From the NCBI RefSeq assembly GCF_025399195.1, contig NW_026252125.1, forward strand, positions 62,001-126,000: a stretch of DNA of 64,000 nt, read 5' to 3'. A program made the translations under genes and the position numbers. Position 1 is the first letter of the stretch. The number at the start of each line of letters is the position of its first letter. The notes beneath the pieces are model-generated. The model saw only the letters and a program-made list of their open reading frames with translations. It had not been told where the DNA came from and did not search any database. Below are positions 1 through 11,429 of the stretch, piece by piece. The stretch comes from Umbelopsis ramanniana AG (Eukaryota > Mucoromycota > Umbelopsidomycetes > Umbelopsidales > Umbelopsidaceae).

Positions 1-109
1 TGGCTTGGTACCCCAGGTTTCCCCAGTCATTGTGGCCATTGGTGTACCCCGTCGGTCACTGAGTTTCCCCCCAACCTTAATGAAAAAAAAAAATTGTTAT
101 TGAACTTAC

Positions 110-417
110 TTTCGAATAGCAGGCGACTGTGGATTTGGTTTTCTTCCAGGGCGCTTTCTTATTTTAATAGGGTTGCCATGTTCGTCTACCTGGTTTTGTG
201 ACATGGGGGAAGCATAAGGCTGTTGCATGGAATGCTGCTGGTCGTGTGGGTCATTAGATTGTGGCGAAAATGGTGCAGACAGAAAGTCATCCAAGTAATT
301 GACATCGGCAGGGATGTAAATTTGCTGAGGAGGCAGAGCCCAATCCTGCTGTTGAGAATTTTGCATCTGCTGGAACAACAGCTCATTGGTCAAGTCAAAT
401 ATATTATTGTCGGCCAT
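110..417 (-). CDS. AP-1-like bZIP transcription factor, N-terminal exon only (partial)
   Basis: The first exon starts at the ATG at 417 and ends at a GTAAGT donor at 109, leaving two bases of a Lys codon. It encodes about 102 residues, rich in Gln, Asn and Pro, and ends in a basic Pro-rich stretch (KIRKRPGRKPNPQSPAIRK). That stretch closely matches the divergent bZIP gene at 878, whose next exon opens with the bZIP basic region. Both genes break at the same codon and in the same phase, so this is a paralog of that gene. The expected basic-region exon (K-AQNRAAQRAF type) is not visible in the remaining 109 bases, so it lies outside the window or has been lost. A longer start at 453 (MCPLFLSLSSS) is possible, but MADNN looks more natural. 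The role is inferred only from the paralog: a nuclear DNA-binding regulator. Confidence 0.7.
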
Positions 418-877
418 GACTGAAGAAGAGAGTGAAAGAAAAAGCGGGCACAAGCAGCAAAGCGAAAGAAAATACTACGATCGAAATTCAGCCTTTCGGG
501 GTGTCGAAAAAAAATGTTGACTTTCAATGAGCAATCCCCTAACCCATCTAGGCACACCTTTGAACTTCTTGAATGTTCTCATAGAAAGTCATCGACTGCC
601 CGCCTTTCCGGGTAGGTCTGGGGGGTCATCTGCGCTTCCCACACTTTTTTTTTCACTCGGGATGGATTGGGGGGAGGAGTTTTGGGGATCCCAGTTAAAT
701 TCCCCTGGTCTTTCCCTCCCCCCGCAAAGACGTCGCACACACAGACAATCGGGTTTAGGAGGTCGCTGCTTCTGCGGGGGAACAATATCATTAGACACGC
801 TCTCGTACTAAAATAGAACCGCCGCTGTGGAAATTTTCTTTCCCCTATCCCCTCTCTCTTTCTCTTCCAGATTGCAC
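418..877. promoter_or_regulatory. Shared bidirectional promoter region between two bZIP paralogs
   Basis: This 460-bp interval separates the two head-to-head bZIP start codons and must hold both promoters. It contains pyrimidine-rich runs, including one ending in TCTTCCAG just before the 878 ATG. That looks like a 3' splice site, so a 5'-UTR intron of the right-hand gene is possible. No convincing TATA box was seen. Confidence 0.45.
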
Positions 878-2561
878 ATGTCATGCTCTCAGGTAGATCA
901 CGACTTCATGTCCACCGAGATTAGCTTTGAACACTTTGACCCCACGCTGGAGCTAGGCACTTTGGATGAAAATGGCAAGCCTATTCGTCCAAAGAAGAAA
1001 CCTGGAAGGAAACCCAATCCTCCTAGTCCTGCACAACGAAAGTAAGTCCTTTGCTCTTATTTGAATTCGTTTATTGGCGTTTCACTTGCTGACTACGTTT
1101 GATTCTCAGAGCTCAAAACAGAGCAGCACAGCGCGCGTTTCGCGAAAGAAAGCAACGAGAAATGAGAGAAGCCGAGCATACCATTCGACGAACCGTGTTT
1201 GCTCGAGAAAAGGCTCTCAAAGACTTGGCGGAAGCCCAAAAGCGAATCAAACAACTAGAATATGAAAGTCAGCATCTGAAGGGCATGCTATTAACCTATA
1301 AGGTTGCTTGCTTTTCTCATGGCGTGGATGTGCCCAAGTTCTGGGCTGAAGCTGGTAATACCACCGATGCCTACGGTGCTGAAGTCCTCAGTTACTCAAA
1401 GTGCAAGACGGTTCCACATGCTTTAGAACTGTATCTTGATAAAGATCTTCATATTATCACCGACACCGACGAAGACGATCAAACTCAAGTCTATAAGCCT
1501 ATTCCTGGAGCTTTCCCTATGCCCGAATTGGATCCAGAAAACATGCAACTGACATTGACCAATTTCCCTATACCGTTACCGTTGACGGCTCATCATTTAG
1601 AAGCCCTTCTTAGCTGCAACATTTTCCCGAATATCGTCCAGCAATTAAATGCCGGAGATCTCAAATTTTTCACCAATCCCAATATTCAGACCACTACCCC
1701 AATCGGAGCAGCACGTGAATCCTCGGTAGCCAAAGAGGAACCACTGGATGATGAAGCAGAGTTGCGGCGATTGAAGCAAGAAAATGACGAAGGTTACAAA
1801 GTTTTGCCTCCTATGACACCGGTGGATGCCCTAAAATATATGCGCCAAGAACCCGATGCCCAACATAGTGAATTTACTGCATTATTCGAGCCTAGTAAGT
1901 ATCATCATGCTCCCCCCCCCTGCCTTCACATTGGTATTCACCTTTGCCTTTGTAGCTGAACTGCAGATGACGGTTCCCCACGATTCTCGCATCGACATTG
2001 TACCTGGAGCCGGCATGCGAGATCGAATGATCATCTTCAGAGATCTCTACGATGCCAACGAACTTTTCACCGTTCTGCTCGAATCTTCGTTCTTTTTGGG
2101 TGGTCAGATTGGAGACCCTGACTGTTGGTATGTGCCGCCATCCTTCCTCAAAAAGTTTTGGTACCTCTGCCCCAATCATTTACCCATGCGACGAGCCGAC
2201 AACTCCATGGAAATTATGATCAACCTTGGGCATAGGATGACGGAGAAGTTATGGGAACGCAAAGGAATGCATACTGAACGAGAAAAATACGTGGATCATT
2301 TCCCTGCGATTACCAAAGGCTTCCAGGGATTGACCATTGCTGCTCCCTCTTCTATTTCTGAAATGACTTCGGCCGGTACCGAAAGCGATTCATTTATCAA
2401 AGAAAGCAGCGAAGAGTTGCCTATGGGTAAGTTTACACTCTTCTCAGTCGCTTCCTGTACAAAGTTGGTTTAATCGCTAATGTATGTGCCTTGCAGATGT
2501 GGTAATGGATATCATGGAGTCCATGCCTCCCTTGACTTCACCCCTAGTGCAATTCGTGTAA
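878..2561 (+). CDS. AP-1/Pap1-like bZIP transcription factor with conserved C-terminal domain
   Basis: Four exons (878-1041, 1110-1894, 1956-2426, 2497-2561) give about 494 residues. Residues 40-55 are a basic Pro-rich lead (KKPGRKPNPPSPAQRK). The Pap1/Yap1-type basic region with KAQNRAAQRAFRERK follows at once, and then a heptad zipper to about residue 110. The C-terminal part (VPHDSRIDIVPG, RDRMIIFRDLYD, DPDCWYVPPSFL) resembles the C-terminal domain found in many fungal bZIP proteins (DUF3425-like). It should act in the nucleus as a dimeric activator or repressor. No paired cysteine-rich redox domains of Yap1 type were seen, so a direct oxidative-stress role is not supported. The start at 878 follows a splice-acceptor-like sequence; 908 is an alternative. 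It is transcribed divergently from the partial paralog at 110-417. Confidence 0.85.
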
Positions 2562-5265
2562 AGGAAAAAAAAATTCTTATCCTTCGGTTACCCTGCTGCT
2601 TTTCGTTCTGCCATATAAACCTCATACTCCTTTGTCTATAGCTTGCTCACTCCCGCTCATCTTGACCTTTCTTCCAGACGTTCTGCTCTTTCATGTAATT
2701 ATTTATGACCCAATTTATTTAAAAAAAAAATACCAATTACTTGCGTACACGGATGATGTCAATCCCAGTGTGTGGATAAAATGAGAAGGATTTTTTCATT
2801 GTTTCCTAAGGGTCTGGTTTGAGCACGGAACCTCCCCCAACTTTGACGTTGAACACAACGTCGTCGTTACTTTCACATGTCAGTCCCAACCTTTGGGTTT
2901 TTTCTGTAACCGATTGTGTGATGACAGAGTGACACGGGTGCAACTACTGTCTAAACATCACTCGTGTTATAGCCTCACCTTCGGAATATCCAAACGACAG
3001 GAAAAGTGGTTATGGGCCTGTATGACGCCAAAGTCTGTGCGTGGGGGGATTTTGCATAGCGCCAGCCAACTCCGAGGTGGGAAAAAGAGTGTGGCCTATT
3101 TTGGGCGATGAAGAAGTGCATTTCAGCCAACGCAGTGGTTGATTTGATTTACCTTGTAAAGTGGCGGAAGCGAAACAGAGATCGACTATTTGCGCCAAAC
3201 CCCTTTGGAACTGCACTGCTCTGCACTAATCGCATGTAAACGGGATGCTCAAATTGGTAGAACCAGATCAGCGCAAAATTCGCAATGACTTCGTCGTTGC
3301 AAGCCCTCTTTCCGCATTTCTGCTGAACGTATTGCCATTCTTAATTTGTGCCTTGCGTGACCAGTACGACGGGATAGTGTGTGTCCTAAAAAATGAAACG
3401 TCCTATTGCGTGTTTCTTCTTTTTCTTGCTGCTTTTCCATAAACAATAGATGTCTCCGTCCTGAGTATACATCCCCTAATGCCATGGCGACCTATACGAG
3501 CTCCTTTATTAGCGTACATAATCATTTGGTTGTGCAAAACAATGATACACGCGCATAAAACAGCTGCGCAGTAATATTCTACGGAGTGGGGTGGAAGTCC
3601 CCCACGGTAAAGTGGCGGTCGTCATGTGGGGACCAATGAGGTTTGACACGATTGGGGTCTATATGATTTTTCACGGCCATGACAGACGTGTAGCAACTTT
3701 CTACAAAGCGGCTATGGCAGCATAATTCTTTGTCGTTTTCAGAGGTGAATACATTGCTAATGGGTGTCATAACTCGAGTTATTTTTTGTTTCGGTCAAAG
3801 GTTTTTAAATGGCCATTACCTTTGTCTGGTGAAACAGTAGGGTACCACAAGGAAACCCAAACACGACTAGGAGTAGTGACATGTGCTACTAACACCATTT
3901 GTTTGGGGGACCTATCCAGACGAGCCTATGGACTATCGGCGATCATTTTCAAGTACATTCTTTATCCGTGCTCAAATCAGGGACGGTATCCTAAACAAGG
4001 CATTTCCGAGAGCTGTAAAGTGCTCCGCCCTGAACATACACGAGCGTATCCAAGCGCAAGGCGTGAATGTAAGGAGGATATTATTAGTTATAATAACAAA
4101 GTACAAAGGTTGTGCTAAGCTTGGTAAAGACGATAAACTGACAATCCGGAGTAAGTAAGAGCAAAAGAATGAACCTTGTCAAAACAATCATAATTTTCAT
4201 CGCCCGCTTACCCAGTCAATTCCACCATTTGCTTATTGTTCACAAGGCTATGAGACTTCTCCATTTGGAATTGCGTATTGATCTGCATGTTCTTCGATTC
4301 AAGACTTCTTCTCATTGCTCCCAGAATCTCATTTATGCAAGGAAACATTGGTGCTAGCGAGGATATGGTAAGGCTGTGACGAATGCTGGGATTATGTCAG
4401 ATACTGCTTCCACGTTTCCCGATGAATGACAAAACGAGCAAATGCACATTGATTACATTGTCTCTTTGGTATTTCCGTTTTACATGCGCTTTAACACACA
4501 AAACATGAGGCGCAACGTCTGAGATCATGACAGGGGTGCACGTTGCTGCACTACAAGCAGCGACAGGTTGGCCCATGCCAAAGTACTGGCATGGGCCACA
4601 AGTATATGCAGAACAGCTACTTCCGGCGTGGTGTATAGGGTCCCAGAACGCAATTGGATGTATCCTGTATGCGATCGTCAACCACCTATGAGCAACAGGC
4701 TTCGCTTCACACCCCTTGTAAAACCAAAATGCTGGCTTCTCAAGGGTAGATCGCCGGGATTCCAGTGATGTATGGTGCTCTCGAAATATGTTTGATTGAA
4801 AGGAGATATCAATCCCTTTGCGGGTTTCTTAGGTGATTTTGGGCGGCTGATAAAATGAGACAGGGGTGACTGGAAATCAATTAGGAGCAGCAGCGAATCC
4901 TTAGCATGTTCAGAAGGTGAAAAAAAAAAAAACATGCACAGGACATGTAAAGTACCTTCCCTTTCAATCATCGCTTCCATCAACGTCAAAAATTGAAAGA
5001 AATGTGTTGCCCATACTGAACTTTTCTCTCGCCAGGAAACAGTGAAGACGTAGTGAAACGAAGTAAAATTTATTTGCTTACATATGCTTGCCATGTATTG
5101 TATTGACTTTTTGTTGTTGTTATTGTTTATCCTTCTCACTCACACAATGGATTGAAAATAAATTCATGTAGAGACAAGCGGAATTTTTTTTTAAAAAAAA
5201 AGCCAGGTGTTAAATGTATTGGGGATGAAGGGTGCTCGAGCACAGATTATGGTGGAGGTAGGGTC
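2562..5265. other. Long intergenic region, no supportable gene
   Basis: About 2.7 kb separates the bZIP gene from the cysteine-rich protein gene. Only short, unconserved reading frames occur, with no splice pattern joining them and no recognisable domain. The one clear structure is a perfect inverted repeat at 4569-4598. Several A or T tracts occur, for example near 4920 and 5190. Confidence 0.5.
4569..4598. repeat. Perfect 12-bp inverted repeat with 6-nt spacer
   Basis: The arms TGGCCCATGCCA (4569-4580) and TGGCATGGGCCA (4587-4598) are exact reverse complements around AAGTAC. It could be a dyad binding site or a DNA/RNA hairpin. No gene adjoins it closely. Confidence 0.8.
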
Positions 5266-5999
5266 TTAGAAGTAGACAGCAGCGGCGGCAACAAGAGCGA
5301 TAGCAGCCACAGCAGCCTTTTGGATCTGAAGATCATCAGCGCCAGAATGGGTAGCGGAAGCAGATGGTGGGACAGTAGCACTGGATGCAGCACTTTGCAA
5401 AGACTTACTAGCCGATGCCAATCCCGAAGTCATCATGCTCTTCAAGCTGGAAGAAGCTGACAAGAATTGGCTGGAAGCAGTGGCCAAAGCGGATGCGGCG
5501 CTAGGACCGGCAGAGCTAGCAGTGGCCAAAAGAGATTCAGTAACGGCGGATTCGGTTGCAGTGGCAGTAGCCATGCTAGAAGATGCATCGGTGCTAGTAG
5601 AAGCGTCGGTGCTAGTTGAAGCATCGGTACTAGCAGAAGCAGAACTGGTCTGACCTGGCCAATTGTTTTGAATACAGTTTCTAAATACCAAAATTCACGT
5701 TAGTTGATCTCAGCTCAAAAATCAATCATGTATGCATTGCCCTTTGAAACTTACTGATAGCAGGAGTTATCTGAGCAGTCAGTGATACAGCTACTGGTAT
5801 TCTTGACTGTTGAAAAAAAGGGGAAAACGTGTCAATAGGGTAGAAATGAAAAAGGTTATAGGGGTACATTCACTGTCAGGTACATACCACAGTCGGCAAG
5901 GCAGGAGTAGTCGGAAGGATCACAGGTACATGAGTTTTGTGCTTGAGCAGCAGCAATAAGGGCAACGAGAGCAACTGAGGTAGCAGCAGTGAACTTCAT
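5266..5999 (-). CDS. Small secreted cysteine-rich protein with predicted GPI anchor
   Basis: Three exons (5999-5888, 5806-5755, 5680-5266) give 192 residues. Residues 1-20 form a classical signal peptide (MKFTAATSVALVALIAAAQA). A compact cysteine-rich head follows (about residues 23-60, eight or more Cys in CxC, DC and SC patterns, with CADC-like spacing and an NNWPG end). The middle is a long Ser/Thr/Ala-rich stalk with a short repeated unit (STDAST), suited to O-mannosylation. The C-terminus is hydrophobic (AAVAAIALVAAAAVYF) and preceded by small residues (SGADD), as in GPI-anchored wall or membrane proteins. I infer a cell-surface protein; its biochemical role is unknown. CFEM is an alternative family, but the Cys count and spacing do not clearly fit. 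Confidence 0.8.
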
Positions 6000-7853
6000 A
6001 CTGAATGGAACGAGAAGAAGAGAAGGTGTAGAAGCAAAGATAATCGGAACGTTCTATTTATTTGATGCGAAAAAAAAAAAAACCGCAGAAGATGATGTAA
6101 ACGTCGCTATGGCGGACTTTTTGAGCAGAGAAAGAGTGGATTCGCTTGAGCTGTTTCACTTTGACCCTTCCGCGCGCAAGTTCATGACGTCGGAGGACTG
6201 CCTCGAATCATGCCTCCATTCCTGGTATAGATTTTTGTCAACAGAAACATATGAACCAATGTTGTGTCCATCCATAAACTGCTTTGGGCGTCGCTGCTAT
6301 TGATTGACAAACAGAAACAGTCCCAAAATTCCGTCCGGTAGAAGGATCAAGTTATCACTCCTGACGATCATTGTCTCCTTGGGAATATGATCTAGTTTGA
6401 TTTGATTTGATACAGGAGAACAAATCGTACGTTTTCAATTTCCAAGACCAACGAGTACTGAAGGTTAGCATGACCGTCGTCTAAAAATATCTACCCACCT
6501 TTCAAGTCGGTCAGGGCACACTTGCTTTTGTCGACTGTTCTATGACCGGTAAATGAGGTTGTGCAACATGTACGCCAATGATACGGTATCGGTTTCGCAC
6601 CGTGTGGTCTCACCATAAATATTCGCTGAACGACAAACCACACAAAGCAGTATGGCTCGACACACTTTATATACATATAATTACTCCGAACATTTCAATA
6701 GGAGGTGAAGGTACTGGGAAAAAAATGTCTTGACCGCCCTTTGAACTTTCTGAGAGACGGTGTTGCCTGGTTTTTTTGCGCACTCATATGATAACAGTGC
6801 CTTGTCCTGTGAATCAAAAATCAATGCTGGGATCCTGAAACAACACCACTATCTTTAAAATCAAATTACAAGTGTGCCTCCTGAAATGTCTTAAGACAAT
6901 ATTGTTAAGCTGCTCATAACTGGCTAACCCCGGAAGTACTGAAATGTAATATTCACCAGGTAATATTTGTTAGGAATTATTCCCACCTACATAATGAGGC
7001 TCGAACTCGGCGATAGCTGGGCACTACGTTAGTGTAACGGCTCAACAACAATAGCATTGCCCGTTGCGGACCTATCTGACTTCCGTAAAGATGGACATGG
7101 ATCGCTCGTTGCATGAAATGAAGTCAAGCCAAGGTCTTAAGCTGTCTGCCTGGCTCACTGGAACATGCCCTGGCGTTCGCATTCATCTTTTCAGCAGCCG
7201 ACTTGATCTCCGAAATAGACCCTCAAGATTCTCTCGCGCTATGGAAAACTGAATACATTTAAACCAACCATAGAGAAAAAACATTTAAAAATTCAGTACC
7301 ATGAAGAGAAATGCTCCTATCTAATTGCTTGTACTTTTTAAACGATTTTTTTCGCCACCGCCACTTGTTGTTGGGCGCGCGCACAAAGCTGTTCACCATA
7401 CAAAAAGATCTACGCCCTGCTTCATGCAAATTCACAGACTGGATGTGCTGTATATGATTTATTTATGTACTGTTTGTTAGTATAAACATCATAAGTTTAT
7501 CTATTTTGTCTGTAACGCCCTTCATTCCACACTTTTTGTCGTTGTGTTTGCTGATTCATTCGCCCCCGGCACGTGACTCATCTCCACAACATTTTTTTTC
7601 CTTGCAAGCCAGAGGGCTGCTTACGGTGAGAATGCTTCTCAATCCAGAAGCATCTTCACGAAGCTATAAACATACCTGGTGAGACACCATGAAAGAGGTA
7701 GGGAGAGTTAGAAGGAATGCAGACACTCGGAATGGCGTGTAAATAACCTTTCGTTCGTTATGTTCTGTCTTTAACAGCAGGGATATCCTGACGGTAAGGA
7801 GCAGCAAAAAATTGGACAGCGCTTGCTACCGTGGCTAAACTACGGCTCATCCT
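6000..7853. other. Intergenic region, no supportable gene; one tRNA-like relic
   Basis: About 1.85 kb without a convincing coding region. It serves as upstream DNA for the cysteine-rich protein (minus) and DSN1 (plus). A CACGTG box lies at 7570-7575. A tRNA-like sequence on the minus strand around 6985-7060 is listed separately. Confidence 0.45.
6985..7060 (-). repeat. tRNA-like / SINE-like remnant (tentative)
   Basis: On the minus strand, AGTTCGAGCC (complement of 6998-7007) matches the pol III B-box pattern GWTCRANNC. A weaker A-box-like segment (GAGCCGTTACACTAACG) lies about 40 bases upstream. The T stem is only partly paired and no good anticodon loop forms, so this is not a working tRNA. 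A degraded tRNA-derived element is the best reading. Confidence 0.25.
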
Positions 7854-9337
7854 ATGATTATAATACCTCCAGAAATAGACGATGAAGGCTTTACGTATCG
7901 GAAAAGCAAAAAATTCATGGTGGTCCCCGAACCAATGCCAACACCAGTCCGAAAATCCGTTTTTACCTCTATCACACCCACTGCCTTGAAAGACATTGAG
8001 CAGGCTGTTGCCAGAGGTCCACCAGGGAGGGAAATAGATCACAGTATTTCTATTAGCACTTTGAGCAAGGTAAGTTGTGTAGCCAACGTGCGTCGTAATC
8101 ATCTCTACATGCGATTTTAACAACATACTTATGGGCAGAGTACCAAACTCACCACCCCAAAGCGACCAGTCGATATGGACGCGGCTATGCCTCCCGCCAA
8201 AAAGCAAGCAGCACATACAGCTCAGGATTATGTCGTCCCACTAAATGACCGTGTTTCGACCATACATAGGCGCAGTGGTCGGAAATCTAGCTGGATGCCC
8301 TCTAACATGAGAACATCGTCATTCGCCAGCAATTCATTTCTAGGTAATTGTTACGCATATTAATAGTCCAGCCAGGAAAACATCGACTCACATAACTGGT
8401 ATTGTTATCTAGATCAACCGCCACCCAATGTCAAGCCGAGTGACTATTACCTGTATACACCGTCGAGAGTTCCTGATCCCCTTCGCATGCGCCAAGTGTT
8501 GGCATGGTGTGCTCGGAATGTGACAGACAAACAATGGAAGCTGGGAAGAGAAGGCGTTATAGACAGCAAGGCAGCTACGGCGGCATCACATATTCAAGAT
8601 ACCCTCATCAAAAGTTTATTGAACGGTCAGATCAACACGTCATGGTATCATCGACCGGTGAGCAATTATTGGCAATGGACTGCATAGCAATGAAGTGGGC
8701 TAAAATCGTTCTAATTTTCTACGGTTTTGCAGCTTGCGCGGCGAGAGAATGAAACCGACCGATCGGCATCGCCCAATCCAGTCAATGTAAAAAATGCGAA
8801 AATTTTGCAAAAGTGGTCATCCATTATAGAGAATTTTGACGCAGAAGATAGGGTGTGGAATCAGACAGCCGCCAAGTACAGTGCCATGCATGCGAAGGCT
8901 CTGGATACGTACACGAACATTGAGGACGACAGCCAAATCTCCGCCAAATGGCATACATCATGGTTAGAGGCGCTCTCGCCTATAGAACAGCAGTTTCTCA
9001 ATCATCACTGCTTTAATGATGAGGGTGTTCAGGTACTGGATTTGATAGATCGTGCTGTTGAAGACCTACAGGCAAAGGTACGTTAGCGTTGTGTTGAACG
9101 TCGCGATGGACTTGAACTTACACGGTGCTACAGGTCGACTTGATTGAACACGCAACTAGTAATGCAATGGCGCACATGAAGAACACTGACCACACCGCCC
9201 ATGATATCTTGAAAACGCTCTCATTTGCCCTCAATCGAAAATTAAACGCCCCTCACAACCGAGACCACGCGCCGGATGGCAAGCCTCTATCCCCAGATCC
9301 AAGCCTATTGTTGCGAATGATCAGTAGCAAAAAGTAG
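7854..9337 (+). CDS. DSN1: Kinetochore MIS12/MIND complex subunit Dsn1 (Mis13)
   Basis: Five exons (7854-8069, 8139-8343, 8413-8657, 8733-9077, 9134-9337) give 404 residues. The hallmark is the block PSRVPDPLRMRQVLAWC at about residues 150-170, which is the conserved Mis13/Dsn1 signature. It is followed by a helical, coiled-coil-prone C-terminal half ending in an LLLRMISSKK tail. The N-terminal 140 residues are basic, Ser/Pro-rich and probably disordered. Known family role: Dsn1 joins Mis12, Nsl1 and Nnf1 in the MIND complex, which links centromeric chromatin to the Ndc80 microtubule coupler. All introns are short with clean GT-AG ends. Upstream DNA has a CACGTG box about 280 bp before the ATG. 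The length is normal for the family. Confidence 0.88.
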
Positions 9338-9661
9338 ATGCTGGTGTTGTACCGACTAACGCAGCATAACAATTTTGTGAAATACCCCCAGTATTTTTAC
9401 AGCTGTAAATAATAACCTTTGAAATATTGCACAACGTGAACTCAGTCACCGTTTTGATTCTGAGCACAAGCCAATTGGCGGGTCACACCATGTTGCAAGT
9501 GTTGGTAACACCAGGGGCAAATTGAGAAGATCTGGAATCATGGAGTATCAGATCAGCCGAGCAAACCTCCACACTGCGTGGTAGAAACGTGTGCCCAGTT
9601 GTTGTTGTTTATAATTCCGGTGGACTCCCACTCTTCTACCTCTTTTGCTTTGTTGCCTGGA

Positions 9662-11143
9662 ATGACCTGTACTCGAATGTTGCACTGGGACATAATGTCG
9701 ACAGTGTCGCTGTATTTGGATGATATGGATCTGATATCACTGTGTGTTTCCTATCCGCCGCTTCAGCCCTACTTTTTCTCTCAGTTGAAGAACCTCGCTA
9801 TTCTCACTCACCCGTTCTGTCTCATCGAATATGACATAGATCGATGTCGACGCTTAACTCACCTCTTGGCTTTATCGTCGGAAGAAAACTTCACGGCATT
9901 TCACAGGATACCGAAAACTCTGCGGATTCGTCAGCTCCACTTGGGATGGTCAGGACTCCCCGAATATTCCTTCAACATAGAGGAAGGAGGAAACATAGGA
10001 TGGATTGAAATGTTTTCAACTATCGCGGCGACTTGTCCTAATATAAATCAGTTCGTTTATGAGGCGGGTTCCCCAACAGGAGCTCATCGACCGCCGTCGT
10101 CAGATCAAACACAAGGATGTCAGTGTGATGACTGCGCCATGGCGCTTATTATGAAATCCTTACCTCCTATGCCAAATCTTAAAAAACTCTGTTTGTACAC
10201 CGATACTCAACCCGACATACAATTCTCCATCGCCAACATCATATCGCGGGCTCGAATTGAGGAGTTTAAATACATTAGCAGCGGCCATCCGTATGTTCAC
10301 CGAGAGCTTATTTCTAAAATACAAAGTACACAGTCATTACAGTCTTTAGTATTACTCAGTCGCTCGCCTGCTGCGACCTTGACGTTGCTTACCGTGAAGC
10401 TATGCACGGCGTTTTCCACCATCCATCACTTGCAACTGGACGATCATTCTTGGCAAAGCCCTGATCGTGCCCATGCTCTGGAACTGATCGCAACGTTGAA
10501 CTTGACCAACCTTAAGTCTTTTAGATACGAAGCTACATTGTACCGAGGTGTAACCACTAATGTGAACCGAACAACAAATCTTCCTGGCTGGCCCGGTGTC
10601 GGGCTGAGAGATGTGTCACGCATCTTACCGGGAGAGACGCCGCCGCCCAGGGATGCATACGACCTTCGCAGGTACCCCGAATACATTGGGTACCTAGAAA
10701 GCAACAAAGGTATCGTGTTGACCAAGTTTTTCATGAGCTTTTCCAGTCTGACTCGTGTCGAGTTAAAGAACTGCTCGTTTTTGAACGATACTTTTTTCTC
10801 AAGTATCTGGCAATGTTTGCCCTTTTTGTCGGAGCTGCTGATACAGGATTGTCCCGATATTACGGGCACATCAATTGAATCGTCCTGCGGGAAAGGATGG
10901 TCACAGCTGACGAAGCTGGACATTTCGACGTGCAAAAACTTGACTGATCAATGTATATATGCCATTGCTGAAACAACCAAAGCGAGCCGCGTTCAACTTT
11001 TGGTATATGAACGACCAACGGCTTTCTTAAATCCAGTTGTGAACGGTATAATCGAACTGGGATATAGAATCGGCCGTACACATAAGCCGAGTAGTACAAT
11101 TTTACTCCGAGGATTTGGGAATGACGAGGCAGGTACTGAGTAA
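9662..11143 (+). CDS. F-box/LRR-like protein (hypothetical)
   Basis: A single uninterrupted reading frame of 493 residues. The N-terminus (LHWDIMSTVSLYLDDMDLISL) resembles an F-box. Leucine-rich segments follow. The last third carries AMN1/F-box-LRR-type repeats (SFLNDTFFSSIW, LSELLIQDCPDITGTS, LTKLDISTCKNLTDQC). I infer a substrate-recognition subunit of an SCF ubiquitin ligase, as is common for large fungal F-box families; the substrate is unknown. The frame is open up to 9578 without an ATG, so the start at 9662 was chosen (9677 is also possible). No intron is needed, unlike most neighbours. Confidence 0.75.
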   Translation: MTCTRMLHWDIMSTVSLYLDDMDLISLCVSYPPLQPYFFSQLKNLAILTHPFCLIEYDIDRCRRLTHLLALSSEENFTAFHRIPKTLRIRQLHLGWSGLPEYSFNIEEGGNIGWIEMFSTIAATCPNINQFVYEAGSPTGAHRPPSSDQTQGCQCDDCAMALIMKSLPPMPNLKKLCLYTDTQPDIQFSIANIISRARIEEFKYISSGHPYVHRELISKIQSTQSLQSLVLLSRSPAATLTLLTVKLCTAFSTIHHLQLDDHSWQSPDRAHALELIATLNLTNLKSFRYEATLYRGVTTNVNRTTNLPGWPGVGLRDVSRILPGETPPPRDAYDLRRYPEYIGYLESNKGIVLTKFFMSFSSLTRVELKNCSFLNDTFFSSIWQCLPFLSELLIQDCPDITGTSIESSCGKGWSQLTKLDISTCKNLTDQCIYAIAETTKASRVQLLVYERPTAFLNPVVNGIIELGYRIGRTHKPSSTILLRGFGNDEAGTE

Positions 11144-11429
11144 TAGGATAAGACGTCGACCCATATTGGCAAATAGAACAGATCTGAAACGAAGCCATCC
11201 GTGGGAGGACACAGCTGTGTACCATTGAATATCTGCAATGTATACATAATCTATTCTATATGTATTTTTTCTAATGCTAATAAGTAATCGCAAAAATCGT
11301 CTGAGCTTTGCCTGCCAAAAGAATTTGTGGCTGTTGACAAGTCACGTGCCATGAAGTTTGCTTGTCGAAATTGACTTGGATAAAAAAAAAGTTGCTCCAT
11401 ACTTGTGTTGTTGGTATAATTCGACAGAC

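Noticed and set aside
4678-5139. 153-codon minus-strand frame in the 2.7-kb gene desert
   Set aside because: Begins with a simple AAC repeat (Asn run) and includes a poly-Phe run from an A tract; no domain or promoter.
7758-8216. 152-codon frame antisense to DSN1 exons 1-2
   Set aside because: No domain; crosses an intron of the well-supported DSN1 gene.
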